From contig JAKOVQ010000017.1 of assembly GCA_029781975.1 (NCBI GenBank), forward strand, positions 194,074 to 258,073: a stretch of 64,000 nt of DNA, given 5' to 3'. This document shows, piece after piece, positions 34,463-43,121 of the stretch (position 1 is its first letter; the number at the start of each line of letters is the position of its first letter). This DNA comes from Acidobacteriota bacterium. Lineage in GTDB: Bacteria > Acidobacteriota > Thermoanaerobaculia > UBA5066. The position numbers and the translations under genes are program-made. A model generated the notes under the pieces. That model was not told the DNA's origin. It searched no databases and saw nothing but the letters and a program-made list of their open reading frames with translations.

Positions 34463-35808
34463 CGCGGCAGGAGGAGAGCGACCGTCTCGACGTGGTGCGT
34501 CTGCGGAAACAGGTCGAGGAGCGAGAGGCGCGCGAGCCGGTACCCCTCGTGGAGGGCGGCGACGTCGCGCGCGAACGTGGCGGGGTCGCACGAGACCAGG
34601 ACGAGGGCCCGGGGCGCCAGGCGGATCAGCGCGCGCCGGACGGCAGGCGACATGCCTGCCCTCGGAGGGTCGGAGACGACGACGTCGGGCGGGGTGCGGA
34701 GCGAGGCCACGAGCTCCTCCGCCGTCCCGGTCACCGCCGTGGCCCGCGGGACACCACCGCCGCGGCCCCACGCCTCGAGGTTGGCGGCGAGGTCGGACGC
34801 GGACGACCGGTCGGCTTCCACGGCGGTCGCTTCCATCCCGAGCGAGAGGAGGGGCCAGGTCAGGAAGCCGACGCCCGCGTAGAGGTCGAGCCCCCGCGCG
34901 AGGGGCTTCGGGGTCCCCGCCTCGAGGAGCGCGCCGCGGACCTCGTCCTGGAACGCGTCGAGGAGGTAGCGGTTCCCCTGGAAGAAGGACGTGGCCGAGA
35001 CGCGGAAGGACGCGCCCCCTGCCGGGAGCGAGAGGAAGCCGGGCCCGTGGCGCAGGAGCGCACCCGACCCGTCCTTCACCGCGATCCCGTCGAGGGCTTC
35101 CGCGAGCCGCTCGACCAGCCTCGCCGCTCCCGGCACCCGCCCGGCGGAGGCGAAGAGGTGCCCGAGGACGGCGCTCCCGTCCCGCGACTCGAGCGTCGTC
35201 AGGTCCCCCGCGGCGGGGCCGGCGTCCCGGAAGGCGTCCCGGACCGCCGGGAGCCGCGCCAGGAGCTCGGGAGAGATCAGCTCGCACGCCTGCATGTCGG
35301 CGACGTCGGTCGTCCCCCCGCCGAAGAAGCCGACGCGGCCGAGGGCGTCGACGTGGAGCCGGCTCCGCAGCCGGTAGCCGCGGGGCGAGCCGGTGAACCG
35401 CAGCTCGGGGACGTCGGCGTCGGAGAGCCGGCCGATCCGGCGGAGCGCGTCCCTCACGATCCCGGCCTTCAGCTCGGCGTGCGACTCGAGCCGCGCCGCC
35501 GGCCAGTCGCAACCGCCGCACGAGCCGTCCCGCGCGTGCGGGCAGACCTCCTCGGCCGGCCTGCGGTGCGGCCCTGCGGCGACGACCGAGACGAGGCGCC
35601 CGCGCCTGAGGCCCCGCCCGGCGGGTCCGGTCACCGCGCGGACCGTGTCGCCCGGGAGCGCGCCCGGCACCAGCGTCACGACGCCCCCCGAGCGGGCCAG
35701 GCCGTCCCCGCCGGGGACGACCCTCTCGACGGCGAGGTCCTCGACGACGCCGTCGGCCCCCGGCACGCCCGGCGGGCCCTCGGCGCGGCGGTCGCCGGCG
35801 TCCGTCAC
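34459..35808 (-). CDS. TrmA/RlmD-family 23S rRNA (uracil-C5) methyltransferase
   Basis: This 449-residue SAM-dependent enzyme begins with a TRAM-like RNA-binding region (about 25-85). An iron-sulfur cysteine set follows (CPHARDGSCGGCDW). The methyltransferase domain carries SFFQGN, DLYAGVGFLTWPL, SDPPRAG and the catalytic-cysteine motif LVLVSCDPATFARD. The Fe-S cysteines point to the RlmD/RumA branch rather than TrmA. GTG 35808 overlaps the stop of the upstream hypothetical gene by four bases (GTGA). The product modifies 23S rRNA in the cytoplasm. The exact uridine is not deducible. Confidence 0.9.
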   Translation of the reverse strand: MTDAGDRRAEGPPGVPGADGVVEDLAVERVVPGGDGLARSGGVVTLVPGALPGDTVRAVTGPAGRGLRRGRLVSVVAAGPHRRPAEEVCPHARDGSCGGCDWPAARLESHAELKAGIVRDALRRIGRLSDADVPELRFTGSPRGYRLRSRLHVDALGRVGFFGGGTTDVADMQACELISPELLARLPAVRDAFRDAGPAAGDLTTLESRDGSAVLGHLFASAGRVPGAARLVERLAEALDGIAVKDGSGALLRHGPGFLSLPAGGASFRVSATSFFQGNRYLLDAFQDEVRGALLEAGTPKPLARGLDLYAGVGFLTWPLLSLGMEATAVEADRSSASDLAANLEAWGRGGGVPRATAVTGTAEELVASLRTPPDVVVSDPPRAGMSPAVRRALIRLAPRALVLVSCDPATFARDVAALHEGYRLARLSLLDLFPQTHHVETVALLLPR

Positions 35809-36542
35809 GAGTCGAACAGGGTCAGCGGGGGGAGAGCGAGGAGGCGCCGCAGCTCCCGCCTCTCCACGGCCTTCGTCACCCGCCGGCGCGCCTCGCTCCC
35901 GAGCGTGGAGAGGTCCCCGAGCGCCTCCGCGCTCCTCGCGGCCAGGGCCTCGCGACCGGCGGGGAGGAGGGCCCTGGCGAGCCCCTTCAGCAGAGCCTCC
36001 TCGGCCGCGGCGAGCTGCTGCTCCACGGCGTCGAAGCCGGCCGCCCCGTCGAGCGCGGCGACGGCCCCGTGCGCCTTCTCGAGCGCGCCGGCCCATGCCG
36101 CCGGCTCCACCTCGGGCGCCGGGTGCTCGGAGGCCCGCGCGACGGCGGCGGCGAGCCGCGAGAGCCGCGGGGCCACCCCTTCCCCCGGCGCGACGTCGCG
36201 CGCCCCCTCCCCCTTCCCGACGAGCCCGCGGCGCTCCAGCTCCCACGACGCCTCCACCGCCCCGGCGCAGTAGGCGATGCTCGAGATCTTCCCGACGCTC
36301 CCGCGGGCCCGCCGCTTCTCGAACGTCTCGCGGACCGCCCGGATCACCGTGTCGGACGGGATCCCCCTCTCGCGCCACCCCTTCACCAGCTGCCAGTCCT
36401 TCGCGGAGAGGAGGAACGGGGTGCCGCGTTCGGCGAGGAAGGCGTCCTCCACGCGCGTCCCGTAGGCGGCCTCGTCCTCGGCGGCCGCCGCCTCCTCAGG
36501 CGCGCCGGGCTGCGGCGGGACGGTCGGCGGCGTTCCGGTCAT
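35805..36542 (-). CDS. Hypothetical protein between coaX and the rRNA methyltransferase
   Basis: This 245-residue protein belongs to no family I recognise. It has an acidic Pro/Glu-rich N-terminus, then a basic block of about 60 residues starting FLLSAKDWQLVKGWRERGIP and containing DTVIRAVRETFEKRR and VGKISSIAYC, which looks like a small helical nucleic-acid- or protein-binding module. The C-terminal 120 residues are Ala/Glu/Leu-rich and helical. There is no signal peptide or membrane segment. ATG 36542 overlaps the coaX end by 47 bases, long compared with the 4-base overlaps around it, so a start further downstream is possible. Its conserved-looking core and operon position suggest an RNA-related housekeeping role, but that is only inference. 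Confidence 0.75.
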   Translation of the reverse strand: MTGTPPTVPPQPGAPEEAAAAEDEAAYGTRVEDAFLAERGTPFLLSAKDWQLVKGWRERGIPSDTVIRAVRETFEKRRARGSVGKISSIAYCAGAVEASWELERRGLVGKGEGARDVAPGEGVAPRLSRLAAAVARASEHPAPEVEPAAWAGALEKAHGAVAALDGAAGFDAVEQQLAAAEEALLKGLARALLPAGREALAARSAEALGDLSTLGSEARRRVTKAVERRELRRLLALPPLTLFDS

Positions 36543-37296
36543 GGAGGATCTTCAGCCCCTTGAGGGTCAGGTCCGCGTCCACCGCCTGGAGCTCGGGCGA
36601 GGAGGCGAAGAGCGGGGCGAGGCCGCCGGTGGCGACGACCTTGACTTCGGGGACCGCCATCTCGGCCCGGATCCGCTGGATCAGGCCCTCGGTCTGCGCC
36701 AGGACGCCCCAGTAGAGGCCCGACTGCACGCTCTGGGCGGTCGTCTTGCCGATGACCCGCTCGGGGCGGAGGAAGTCGACGCGGGAGAGGCGCGCGGCCC
36801 GCGTGAAGAGCGCGTCGGCGCTGACCCCCGGCCCGGGGCAGATCACGCCGCCGAGGTAGTCGCCCGCGGCGGAGATCACGTCGAACGTCGTGGCCGTGCC
36901 GAAGTCGACGACGATGCAGGGCGTCCCGTAGAGCTCCACCGCCGCGACGGCGTTGACGATCCGGTCGGCGCCCACCTCCGCGGGGTTGTCGTAGAGGATC
37001 CGCATCCCGGTCCGGATGCCGGGCGCCACGACGAGCGGGTCGATCCCGAAGGCGTCGCGGCAGGCGGCGCGCAGCGGGAAGTCCTGCGAGGGGACGACGG
37101 ACGCGGCGACCACGTCGACGACCTCCTCGAGCGAGCGGCCCCTCGCCTGGACGAGCTGCCGGAGGAGGAGGACGTGCTCGTCGGCCGTCCTGTCCCTCAC
37201 GGTGGAGACGCGCGCCGTGGCGACGAGGTCGGTCCCCTCGAAGAACCCGAGGACGGTGTTCGTGTTGCCCACGTCCAGGGCGAGGAGGAGCCCCAT
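36496..37296 (-). CDS. coaX: Type III pantothenate kinase
   Basis: This 266-residue cytoplasmic kinase catalyses the first step of CoA synthesis. ASKHA-fold motifs are present: DVGNTNTVLGFF at the N-terminus (phosphate 1), GADRIVNAVAA, DFGTATTFDV (phosphate 2) and the GGVICPG region. It ends in ATGGLAPLFA. ATG 37296 follows GAGGTG. It sits two bases after birA, and the birA-coaX pair is common in bacteria. CoA supply is relevant to the PPTase and carboxylase elsewhere in the window. Confidence 0.95.
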   Translation of the reverse strand: MGLLLALDVGNTNTVLGFFEGTDLVATARVSTVRDRTADEHVLLLRQLVQARGRSLEEVVDVVAASVVPSQDFPLRAACRDAFGIDPLVVAPGIRTGMRILYDNPAEVGADRIVNAVAAVELYGTPCIVVDFGTATTFDVISAAGDYLGGVICPGPGVSADALFTRAARLSRVDFLRPERVIGKTTAQSVQSGLYWGVLAQTEGLIQRIRAEMAVPEVKVVATGGLAPLFASSPELQAVDADLTLKGLKILHDRNAADRPAAARRA

Positions 37297-37298
37297 CG

Positions 37299-38165
37299 TC
37301 ACCTCGGGGCGGCCGGAGGGCCGGAAGAGCCGGAAGAGCCGGAGGGGCCGGCGGGGTCCGAGGAGCCGGAGACGTCGCCCGACAGCAGGGCGACGGTCCC
37401 GGCGGCCGTCTCGAGACGGAGCAGACCGTCCGCGGTGAGGCCGCGGAAGGCGCCTTCCACGGACCTCTCGCCGTCGCGCAGGACGAGCCTCTCGCCAAGG
37501 GCGTGCGCGGAGACCTCGAGGAAGGCCGCGGGGAGGTCGGCGATCTCCTCGTCCACCGCCTCGTCGAGGAGCCGCAGCACCTCGATCAGCGCAGGCTCCG
37601 GGGCGAGACGCTCCGGCGGCGCCCCCTCCAGGGCGAGGGAGGTCGCGCCGCGGAGGCCCCGCGCGTCGAGCTCCTCGCGCGTGGTGGTCAGGTTGAGGCC
37701 GATCCCGACGACCGCGTATCCCTCGCCGTCCTCGCCGGCGCACCCCTCCACCAGGATCCCGCCCAGCTTTCGGCCCCCGGACAGGAGGTCGTTCGGCCAC
37801 TTCAGCCGCGTCTCGACGCCGAAGCGGGCGGTCAGCCCGCGGGCCATCCAGATCCCCGCCTCCACCGGGACGCGGATCCGACCCGGCCCCTCGGGCCACG
37901 GGAGGATGACCGACAGCGTCAGGCTGCCGCTCTCCCCCGAGGTCCAGCTCCGCCCGGCCCGCCCCTTGCCGGCCGTCTGCCTCAGGGCGACGACGGCGGT
38001 GGGGCCGATCTCGGTCTCCTCGGCGAGCATCTTCTCGGCGATGTCGCGGGCCACGTCGTTCGTCGAAGGGGCCGAGCCGAGGACGATGACGTTCCCGAGA
38101 CGCGCGAAGCGCCGACCTCCGAGGGGGGCGAGGTCCCCGAGCGGAGATCCGCCTCGCCGGGTCAC
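37299..38165 (-). CDS. birA: Biotin--[acetyl-CoA-carboxylase] ligase
   Basis: This 288-residue enzyme activates biotin and attaches it to carrier lysines. The biotinyl-5'-AMP-binding loop reads GKGRAGRSW, followed by LKWPNDLL and KLGGILVE, then an SH3-like C-terminal domain. There is no N-terminal DNA-binding helix-turn-helix, so it is a monofunctional ligase and not a repressor. GTG 38165 overlaps the valS stop (GTGA). The last 24 residues are a Gly/Ser/Pro tail encoded by 9-bp repeats. The expected substrates in this window are the single-chain carboxylase (Lys629) and the separate biotin carrier at 44 kb. Confidence 0.93.
   Translation of the reverse strand: MTRRGGSPLGDLAPLGGRRFARLGNVIVLGSAPSTNDVARDIAEKMLAEETEIGPTAVVALRQTAGKGRAGRSWTSGESGSLTLSVILPWPEGPGRIRVPVEAGIWMARGLTARFGVETRLKWPNDLLSGGRKLGGILVEGCAGEDGEGYAVVGIGLNLTTTREELDARGLRGATSLALEGAPPERLAPEPALIEVLRLLDEAVDEEIADLPAAFLEVSAHALGERLVLRDGERSVEGAFRGLTADGLLRLETAAGTVALLSGDVSGSSDPAGPSGSSGSSGPPAAPR
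37312..37374. repeat. Seven 9-bp tandem repeats in the birA 3' end
   Basis: Units close to CCGGAAGAG or CCGGAGGGG repeat with period 9 across 63 bases. In the birA frame they encode the Gly/Ser/Pro-rich tail just before the stop. The period is a multiple of three, so copy-number change would keep the frame. Confidence 0.7.
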
Positions 38166-40837
38166 GCCGGGGCGACCCCCGCGAGGTTCCCGGACAGCTT
38201 CGCCCTCCGGGCAGCCAGCTCCGCGAGCTGGCGCCGGGTCTTCTCCACCACCGCGGGCGGCGCCTTGGCGAGGAACGACTCGTCGGCGAGCTTGCGCTCG
38301 AGCGCCTCGCGCTCCTTGTCGATCGACGCGATCTCCCTGCCGAGGCGCGCCGACTCCTCCGCGGTGAGAGGCCGGGCGGGGAGCACGACCACGAGGCCGG
38401 CGTGGCCGATGGCGTCGTGGAACGCCCCCGGGAGGTCGACCTTCGGGGCGATCGTCACGCTCGAGAGGCGGGCCAGGTGCGACAGGAGGCCGGCGCTCGC
38501 ACGGAGCGTGTCGGCCAGCGGCCCGTCCGCCACCTCGAGCCCGGCCTCGACGGCGACCGTCTGCGCGAGGCCGCGCTCGGCCCGGAGGTTCCTCACCCGC
38601 GTGACGGCGGCCCGGAGGACCTCGACGGCCTCCACCGCGCCCGGATCGTCCCAGCCGTCGACGGCCTTCGGGTACGGGAGCCGCGGGAGGTCCGCGCCGT
38701 CGCCGTTCAGCGCCTCGCGGATCTCGCACGAGACGAACGGCATGAACGGGTGGAGGAGGGCCAGCGAGTCGAGGAGCACGCGTTGCAGGACGGCGCGCGT
38801 CTTCGCGCGCTCGGCGGCAGGCAGCGACTCGTCGCGCAGCACCTGCTTGACCATCTCGACGTAGCCGTCGCAGAACTCGGACCAGAAGAACGCGTACAGG
38901 GCGTTCGCCGCCTCGTCGAAGCGGAACGCCTCGAGGGACGCGTTCACGGCCGCCGCCGTCGCCGAGAGGCGGGAGAGGATCCAGCGGTCGACCGTCGAGA
39001 GGGTCGGGAAGTCGACCGCCGACGCCGCGGGCCCTTCGCCCAGCATCCCGATGGCGAAGCGGGCCGCGTTCCAGACCTTGGTCGCGAACGCGCGTGAGCC
39101 CGCGACCCGCGTCGTCCCGAACGGCAGGTCGCGCCCCGTCCCGGAGAGGACGGCCAGCGCGAAGCGGACGGCGTCGGCGCCGTACTGGTCGCACATCTCC
39201 AGGGGGTCGACGACGTTCCCCCTCGTCTTCGACATCTTCTGGCCCTTCTCGTCGCGGACGAGGCCGTGGATGAAGACGTCGCGGAACGGCACCCTCCCGT
39301 CGAACCAGACCCCCGCCATGATCATCCGGGCGACCCAGAAGAAGATGATGTCGAAGGCCGTCACCAGGACGTCGGTCGGGTAGAAGCGGCGGAGGTCGGC
39401 GGCGTCCCGGGGCCAGCCGAGGACCGAGAGCGGCATCAGCCACGACGAGAACCAGGTGTCGAAGACGTCGGGGTCCCGCTCGAGCTTCGGCGAGCCGCAG
39501 GTCGCGCAGGCCGCCGGGTCGTCCTCTCCGGGCTTCGGGACGGTGACGTGCCCGTCGGGGCAGGTCCAGGCGGGGATCTCGTGGCCCCACCAGAGCTGGC
39601 GCGAGACGCACCAGTCGCGGATGTTGCGCATCCACTCGTCGTAGGTCTTCTTCCAGCTCTCCGGCGTGAACCTCACCTCGCCGGCGTCGGCCGCCGCCAT
39701 CGCCTTGGCGGCGAGCGGCTTGACGTCGACGAACCACTGGAGGGAGACGAGGGGCTCGAGGACGGTGTCGCAGCGCTGGCACCGCCCCACCGCCGAGACG
39801 TGGTCCTTCTCCCCGCGCCGGAGCCCCAGGACGGCGAGGTCCGCGAGGACCCGCTTCCTCGCTTCGAACCGGTCGAGGCCGGCGTAGTCGGGCCCCGCGG
39901 CCTCGGTCATCTTCCCGTCGAATCCGATCACGGAGACGGAGGGGAGGGCGTGCCGCCGCCCCGCCTCGAAGTCGTTGGGGTCGTGCGCCGGGGTGATCTT
40001 CACGACCCCGGTGCCGAAGGCGCGGTCGACCATCGCGTCCGCGACGACCGGGATGAGCCGCTCCGTGAGCGGGAGCCGGACCCGCCTGCCGACGAGGCCC
40101 GCGTACCTCTCGTCGTCGGGGTGGACGGCCACGGCGGTGTCGCCCAGCATCGTCTCGGGGCGCGTCGTGGCGACGACGAGCTCTCCCCCCCCCTCCTCGA
40201 AGGGATAGGCGACCGACCAGAGCTTCCCGGAGCTCTCGACGTGGTTCACCTCGAGGTCGGAGAGGACGGTCGCGCACCGCGGGCACCAGTTGACCATCCG
40301 GCTGTCGCGATAGGCGAGCCCCTGGTGGTAGAGGGCGCAGAAGGCGTGCCGGACCGCGCGGGAGCGCGGCTCGTCGAGGGTGTAGTACTCGCGGCTGAAG
40401 TCGCACGAGCAGCCGAGCCGGCGGACCTGGTCGAGGATGTCGTGCCGCCGCGCGTTCGCCCACTCGTGGCAGAGCGCGAGGAACGCCTCGCGCCCGAGGT
40501 GGTGCCGGGTCCGCCCCGTCCGGTCCGCCAGGTCCCGCTCCACCACCATCTGGGTCGCGATGCCGGCGTGGTCGACGCCCGGGAGCCAGAGGACGGCGCG
40601 CCCCTGCATCCGCCTCCAGCGCGCGAGGACGTCCTCGAGGGTCCGCCCGAGCGCGTGCCCCACGTGGAGCCGTCCGGTGACGTTGGGAGGCGGGATGACG
40701 ATGGTGAACGGGGCGGCGCCGGCGCCGGCGGATTCCGGCCGGAAGAGGCCCGACTCCTCCTGGAGCCGGTACCACCTCATCTCGAACGCCTGGGGGTCGA
40801 ACGTCTTCTCGAGGACGGGCCGTGAGGAGGTCGTCAT
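38162..40837 (-). CDS. valS: Valine--tRNA ligase
   Basis: This 891-residue class I synthetase charges tRNA-Val. HIGH appears in PPPNVTGRLHVGHALGRT and KMSKS as GQKMSKTRGNVVDPL. The tryptophan-rich DVFDTWFSSWLMPL and VSLQWFVDVKP segments are ValRS-specific. The C-terminal coiled-coil tRNA-binding arm is present at about 820-885 (DKEREALERKLADESFL). The length is normal. No Shine-Dalgarno precedes the ATG; TACACT lies 12 bases upstream on the minus strand. It is the first gene of the long minus-strand run toward pgsA, and its stop overlaps birA (GTGA). Confidence 0.96.
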   Translation of the reverse strand: MTTSSRPVLEKTFDPQAFEMRWYRLQEESGLFRPESAGAGAAPFTIVIPPPNVTGRLHVGHALGRTLEDVLARWRRMQGRAVLWLPGVDHAGIATQMVVERDLADRTGRTRHHLGREAFLALCHEWANARRHDILDQVRRLGCSCDFSREYYTLDEPRSRAVRHAFCALYHQGLAYRDSRMVNWCPRCATVLSDLEVNHVESSGKLWSVAYPFEEGGGELVVATTRPETMLGDTAVAVHPDDERYAGLVGRRVRLPLTERLIPVVADAMVDRAFGTGVVKITPAHDPNDFEAGRRHALPSVSVIGFDGKMTEAAGPDYAGLDRFEARKRVLADLAVLGLRRGEKDHVSAVGRCQRCDTVLEPLVSLQWFVDVKPLAAKAMAAADAGEVRFTPESWKKTYDEWMRNIRDWCVSRQLWWGHEIPAWTCPDGHVTVPKPGEDDPAACATCGSPKLERDPDVFDTWFSSWLMPLSVLGWPRDAADLRRFYPTDVLVTAFDIIFFWVARMIMAGVWFDGRVPFRDVFIHGLVRDEKGQKMSKTRGNVVDPLEMCDQYGADAVRFALAVLSGTGRDLPFGTTRVAGSRAFATKVWNAARFAIGMLGEGPAASAVDFPTLSTVDRWILSRLSATAAAVNASLEAFRFDEAANALYAFFWSEFCDGYVEMVKQVLRDESLPAAERAKTRAVLQRVLLDSLALLHPFMPFVSCEIREALNGDGADLPRLPYPKAVDGWDDPGAVEAVEVLRAAVTRVRNLRAERGLAQTVAVEAGLEVADGPLADTLRASAGLLSHLARLSSVTIAPKVDLPGAFHDAIGHAGLVVVLPARPLTAEESARLGREIASIDKEREALERKLADESFLAKAPPAVVEKTRRQLAELAARRAKLSGNLAGVAPA

Positions 40838-40969
40838 GAGCGTCGCGAGAGTGTAAACGAGCGCCGATGACGCGGAGAAGGCGATGCAGCCGGCACCGCC
40901 CGCAGGGATCCCCCGTCGCCGCGCCCGCGGTCGCGCGGGGCGCCGGGGAGACCGGGCGCGGGAACGGGG
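40838..40969. other. Spacer between valS and the receiver-domain gene, 132 bp
   Basis: This holds the start region of valS (TACACT at 40855-40850 on the minus strand, 12 bases before the ATG) and the 3' flank of the receiver-domain gene. The rest is nearly pure G+C with imperfect inverted repeats around 40915-40950 that might form a terminator stem, but there is no T-tract. Confidence 0.35.
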
Positions 40970-43045
40970 TCAGCTCCCGCGCTCGACCTCGGCGATCCGC
41001 TGCCTCACGAGGCGGACCGCGAGCTCCGGGACGACCTCCCAGGCGATCTCGCGGACGACGTCGCTCCCGATCAGCTCGACGACCTTTCGTGCGATCCGGT
41101 CGACGTCGGCCTCGGAGAGCGCCGCGGGCCCGGCCGTGACCGCCGGCGGCGCGACCGCCGGGACCGGCTCCCGCACGAGCTCCCCGGAGACGGGAGGGAT
41201 GAGGGCGGAGAGGTCCGTGAGGCTCGCCTGCGCCGCGAGCGCCTCCAGCTCGGAGGGTCCCCCGAGCGGCTCCTCGGCCCCGGCCCGCGCGTCCGGCTCG
41301 CCCGGCTCGAGCTCCTCGGCTCCGGGGACCGACGCACGCAGGTCGATGTCCGCCGGCGGCTCCTCCCCGATCAGCGCCGCGTGGCGCTCCCAGATCTCGG
41401 GGCGCCGGAGGACCTTCCCGGACCTCTCGAACGCCTCGATGTCCGACTCGATGTCCCGCGGGATCGGCTCGTCGTCCGCGAAGACGCTCTCGTCCCCCGC
41501 GAGGAGGTGGGGCGGAGGCGGCGGGGGCTGGAGGACCGGGGGCTCGGAGTCGGCGTCCCACGGCGCCGTCTCCTCGCCGGACGGGGGCGGGACCTCGACG
41601 ACGCGTTCCATCTCCGCCGCGAGGCTCCCCTCCTCCGCGAGGAGCGGAGCCTCCTCGGGCGGCTCGGGTTGCGGGGGCGGCAGGGGCGTCTCTACCCGCT
41701 CGATGGGCGCGGTTGCTTCGTCGGCCGGACCGCCGGCCGTCGTCCCGGCGAGGGGGGCCTCCGCGACGTCCTCGACCGGGAGCGCGTCGGGGGCTGCCTC
41801 GGCCTCGATCGGTTCCCCGGCCTCCGTCTCCGCGGCCGGGAACGGCTCGGGGGCCGCCTCCTCCGCGAACGGAGCGGCGGCGAACGGCTCCGGCTCCGCC
41901 GGAACGATCGGAGCGGCCGGAGCGAAGGAAGCGAGGGGCTTGACCGTCTCGGCGGCGACCGGCTCCTCGACGCGAGGGATTCCCTCCTGCTCGAAGGCCT
42001 CGAGCTCTCCGCCGGCGGAAGGCTGGGGCGGCGAAGAGGGCTCGCCGAAGGGGATCGGGCTCTCCTCGAAGGGCTCCGCCGCGGCGACGGGAGCCGCGAC
42101 CCCGGCCGTCGGCGGGGCCGCCGGCTCGTCGAGGAAGTCGATGGGAACCTCCTCCGCCTCCCCGGTGGGGACGTCCGCGGCCAGCTCGAGCGGCGCCTCC
42201 GGCTCCGGCGCGAGGTCCCGCGACCGCCGCGGCTGCGCGCCGGGCTCGTCGAGGCTGAGCCGGACGGTGGTCTCGATGTCGGCCGGAGGGGCGGGGACCT
42301 CCGCGACGGCGAGATCCGGGATCTGGAAGGCCATCGTCTGGTAGGAGTCCACCTCCACCGGAGCCCGCGGCGCCTCCTGCTCGACGTCGAAGGGCGCGAC
42401 CTCCGGCTCGGTCGGGACCGCAGCGGAGGCCGCGAGGGGAACGGATGACGCGTGGTGCGCGGCGTGAAGCCCCGGCTCCCCGATGTCGAACGAGGGCGCC
42501 TCCGGCGGCGGCGCCTCGGCGTGGACGCTCGGCGCCGCCTGCTCGTCCAGGGAGAAGTCGAGGAACGGGGCCGTCGGGGCGAGAGGCTCCTCCTCGAAGG
42601 CGGGGACCCGGGCCGGCTCCGGGGTGGCGGCGCGGGCGGGGGGCGGGGTCGCCGCGGCCTCGGCGCGGCGGGCCTCCGCCTTGCGGACCAGGTCCTGTAC
42701 CAGCGAGGCGAGCGCGTGCGAGTCGAACGGCTTCGTGACGATGGCGTCGCTGCCGACCCTCTCGGCGCGCGCCCGGTCGAACGGCTCGAACGTCCCCGTC
42801 AGGAGGACCACCGGGACGAACTGACCCCCGGGGCGGGCCTTCACCGCCTCGCAGACCTCGTAGCCGGACAGCTTCGGCATCACGACGTCGGCCAGGACGA
42901 TGTCCGGGTGGAACTCGTCGAAAGCCTGGACGGCGCGATCACCGCTCCCGACCGACATCAGGGAGGTCTCCGGGTCGGAAAACGTCAGCTCGACGACCTT
43001 CTGGATGGTCAGGCTGTCGTCCGCGAGCAAGATCTTGTACGGCAT
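40970..43045 (-). CDS. Response regulator receiver protein with a ~480-residue acidic Pro/Glu linker
   Basis: This 691-residue protein has a CheY-like receiver at residues 1-125: acidic pair Asp9-Asp10, phospho-acceptor Asp53 in VLADVVMP, and VTKPF with the conserved lysine. About 480 residues of low-complexity Pro/Ala/Glu sequence follow. The C-terminal 45 residues are a predicted amphipathic helix pair (DVDRIARKVVELIGSDVVRE, WEVVPELAVRLVRQR). No DNA-binding domain is seen. The overall plan resembles the receiver-plus-linker proteins (FrzS-like) of gliding myxobacteria. ATG 43045 follows GAGGAGAGGGG, and a strong promoter lies upstream. It probably acts as a signalling scaffold or polarity factor rather than a transcription factor. 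Confidence 0.85.
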   Translation of the reverse strand: MPYKILLADDSLTIQKVVELTFSDPETSLMSVGSGDRAVQAFDEFHPDIVLADVVMPKLSGYEVCEAVKARPGGQFVPVVLLTGTFEPFDRARAERVGSDAIVTKPFDSHALASLVQDLVRKAEARRAEAAATPPPARAATPEPARVPAFEEEPLAPTAPFLDFSLDEQAAPSVHAEAPPPEAPSFDIGEPGLHAAHHASSVPLAASAAVPTEPEVAPFDVEQEAPRAPVEVDSYQTMAFQIPDLAVAEVPAPPADIETTVRLSLDEPGAQPRRSRDLAPEPEAPLELAADVPTGEAEEVPIDFLDEPAAPPTAGVAAPVAAAEPFEESPIPFGEPSSPPQPSAGGELEAFEQEGIPRVEEPVAAETVKPLASFAPAAPIVPAEPEPFAAAPFAEEAAPEPFPAAETEAGEPIEAEAAPDALPVEDVAEAPLAGTTAGGPADEATAPIERVETPLPPPQPEPPEEAPLLAEEGSLAAEMERVVEVPPPSGEETAPWDADSEPPVLQPPPPPPHLLAGDESVFADDEPIPRDIESDIEAFERSGKVLRRPEIWERHAALIGEEPPADIDLRASVPGAEELEPGEPDARAGAEEPLGGPSELEALAAQASLTDLSALIPPVSGELVREPVPAVAPPAVTAGPAALSEADVDRIARKVVELIGSDVVREIAWEVVPELAVRLVRQRIAEVERGS

Positions 43046-43092
43046 CCCCTCTCCTCGGGCGTCCCGTCCGACGCGGGCTTCGCGGTTCGATC

Positions 43093-43121
43093 AGTCTACG
43101 TCGCCCCCCCGGGGCGGTCAA
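43093..43121 (-). promoter_or_regulatory. Sigma-70 promoter of the receiver-domain gene
   Basis: On the minus strand TTGACC (43121-43116) and TAGACT (43098-43093) are spaced by 17 bases. The -35 box overlaps the stop codon of the HMG-CoA lyase gene. Matches are five and four of six. Transcription would start near 43086, leaving a leader of about 40 bases with a good Shine-Dalgarno. This is the best-looking promoter in the window. Confidence 0.65.

Noticed and set aside
37299-38165. BirA as a biotin-operon repressor
   Set aside because: The N-terminal winged-helix domain is missing; the protein begins directly before the ligase domain.
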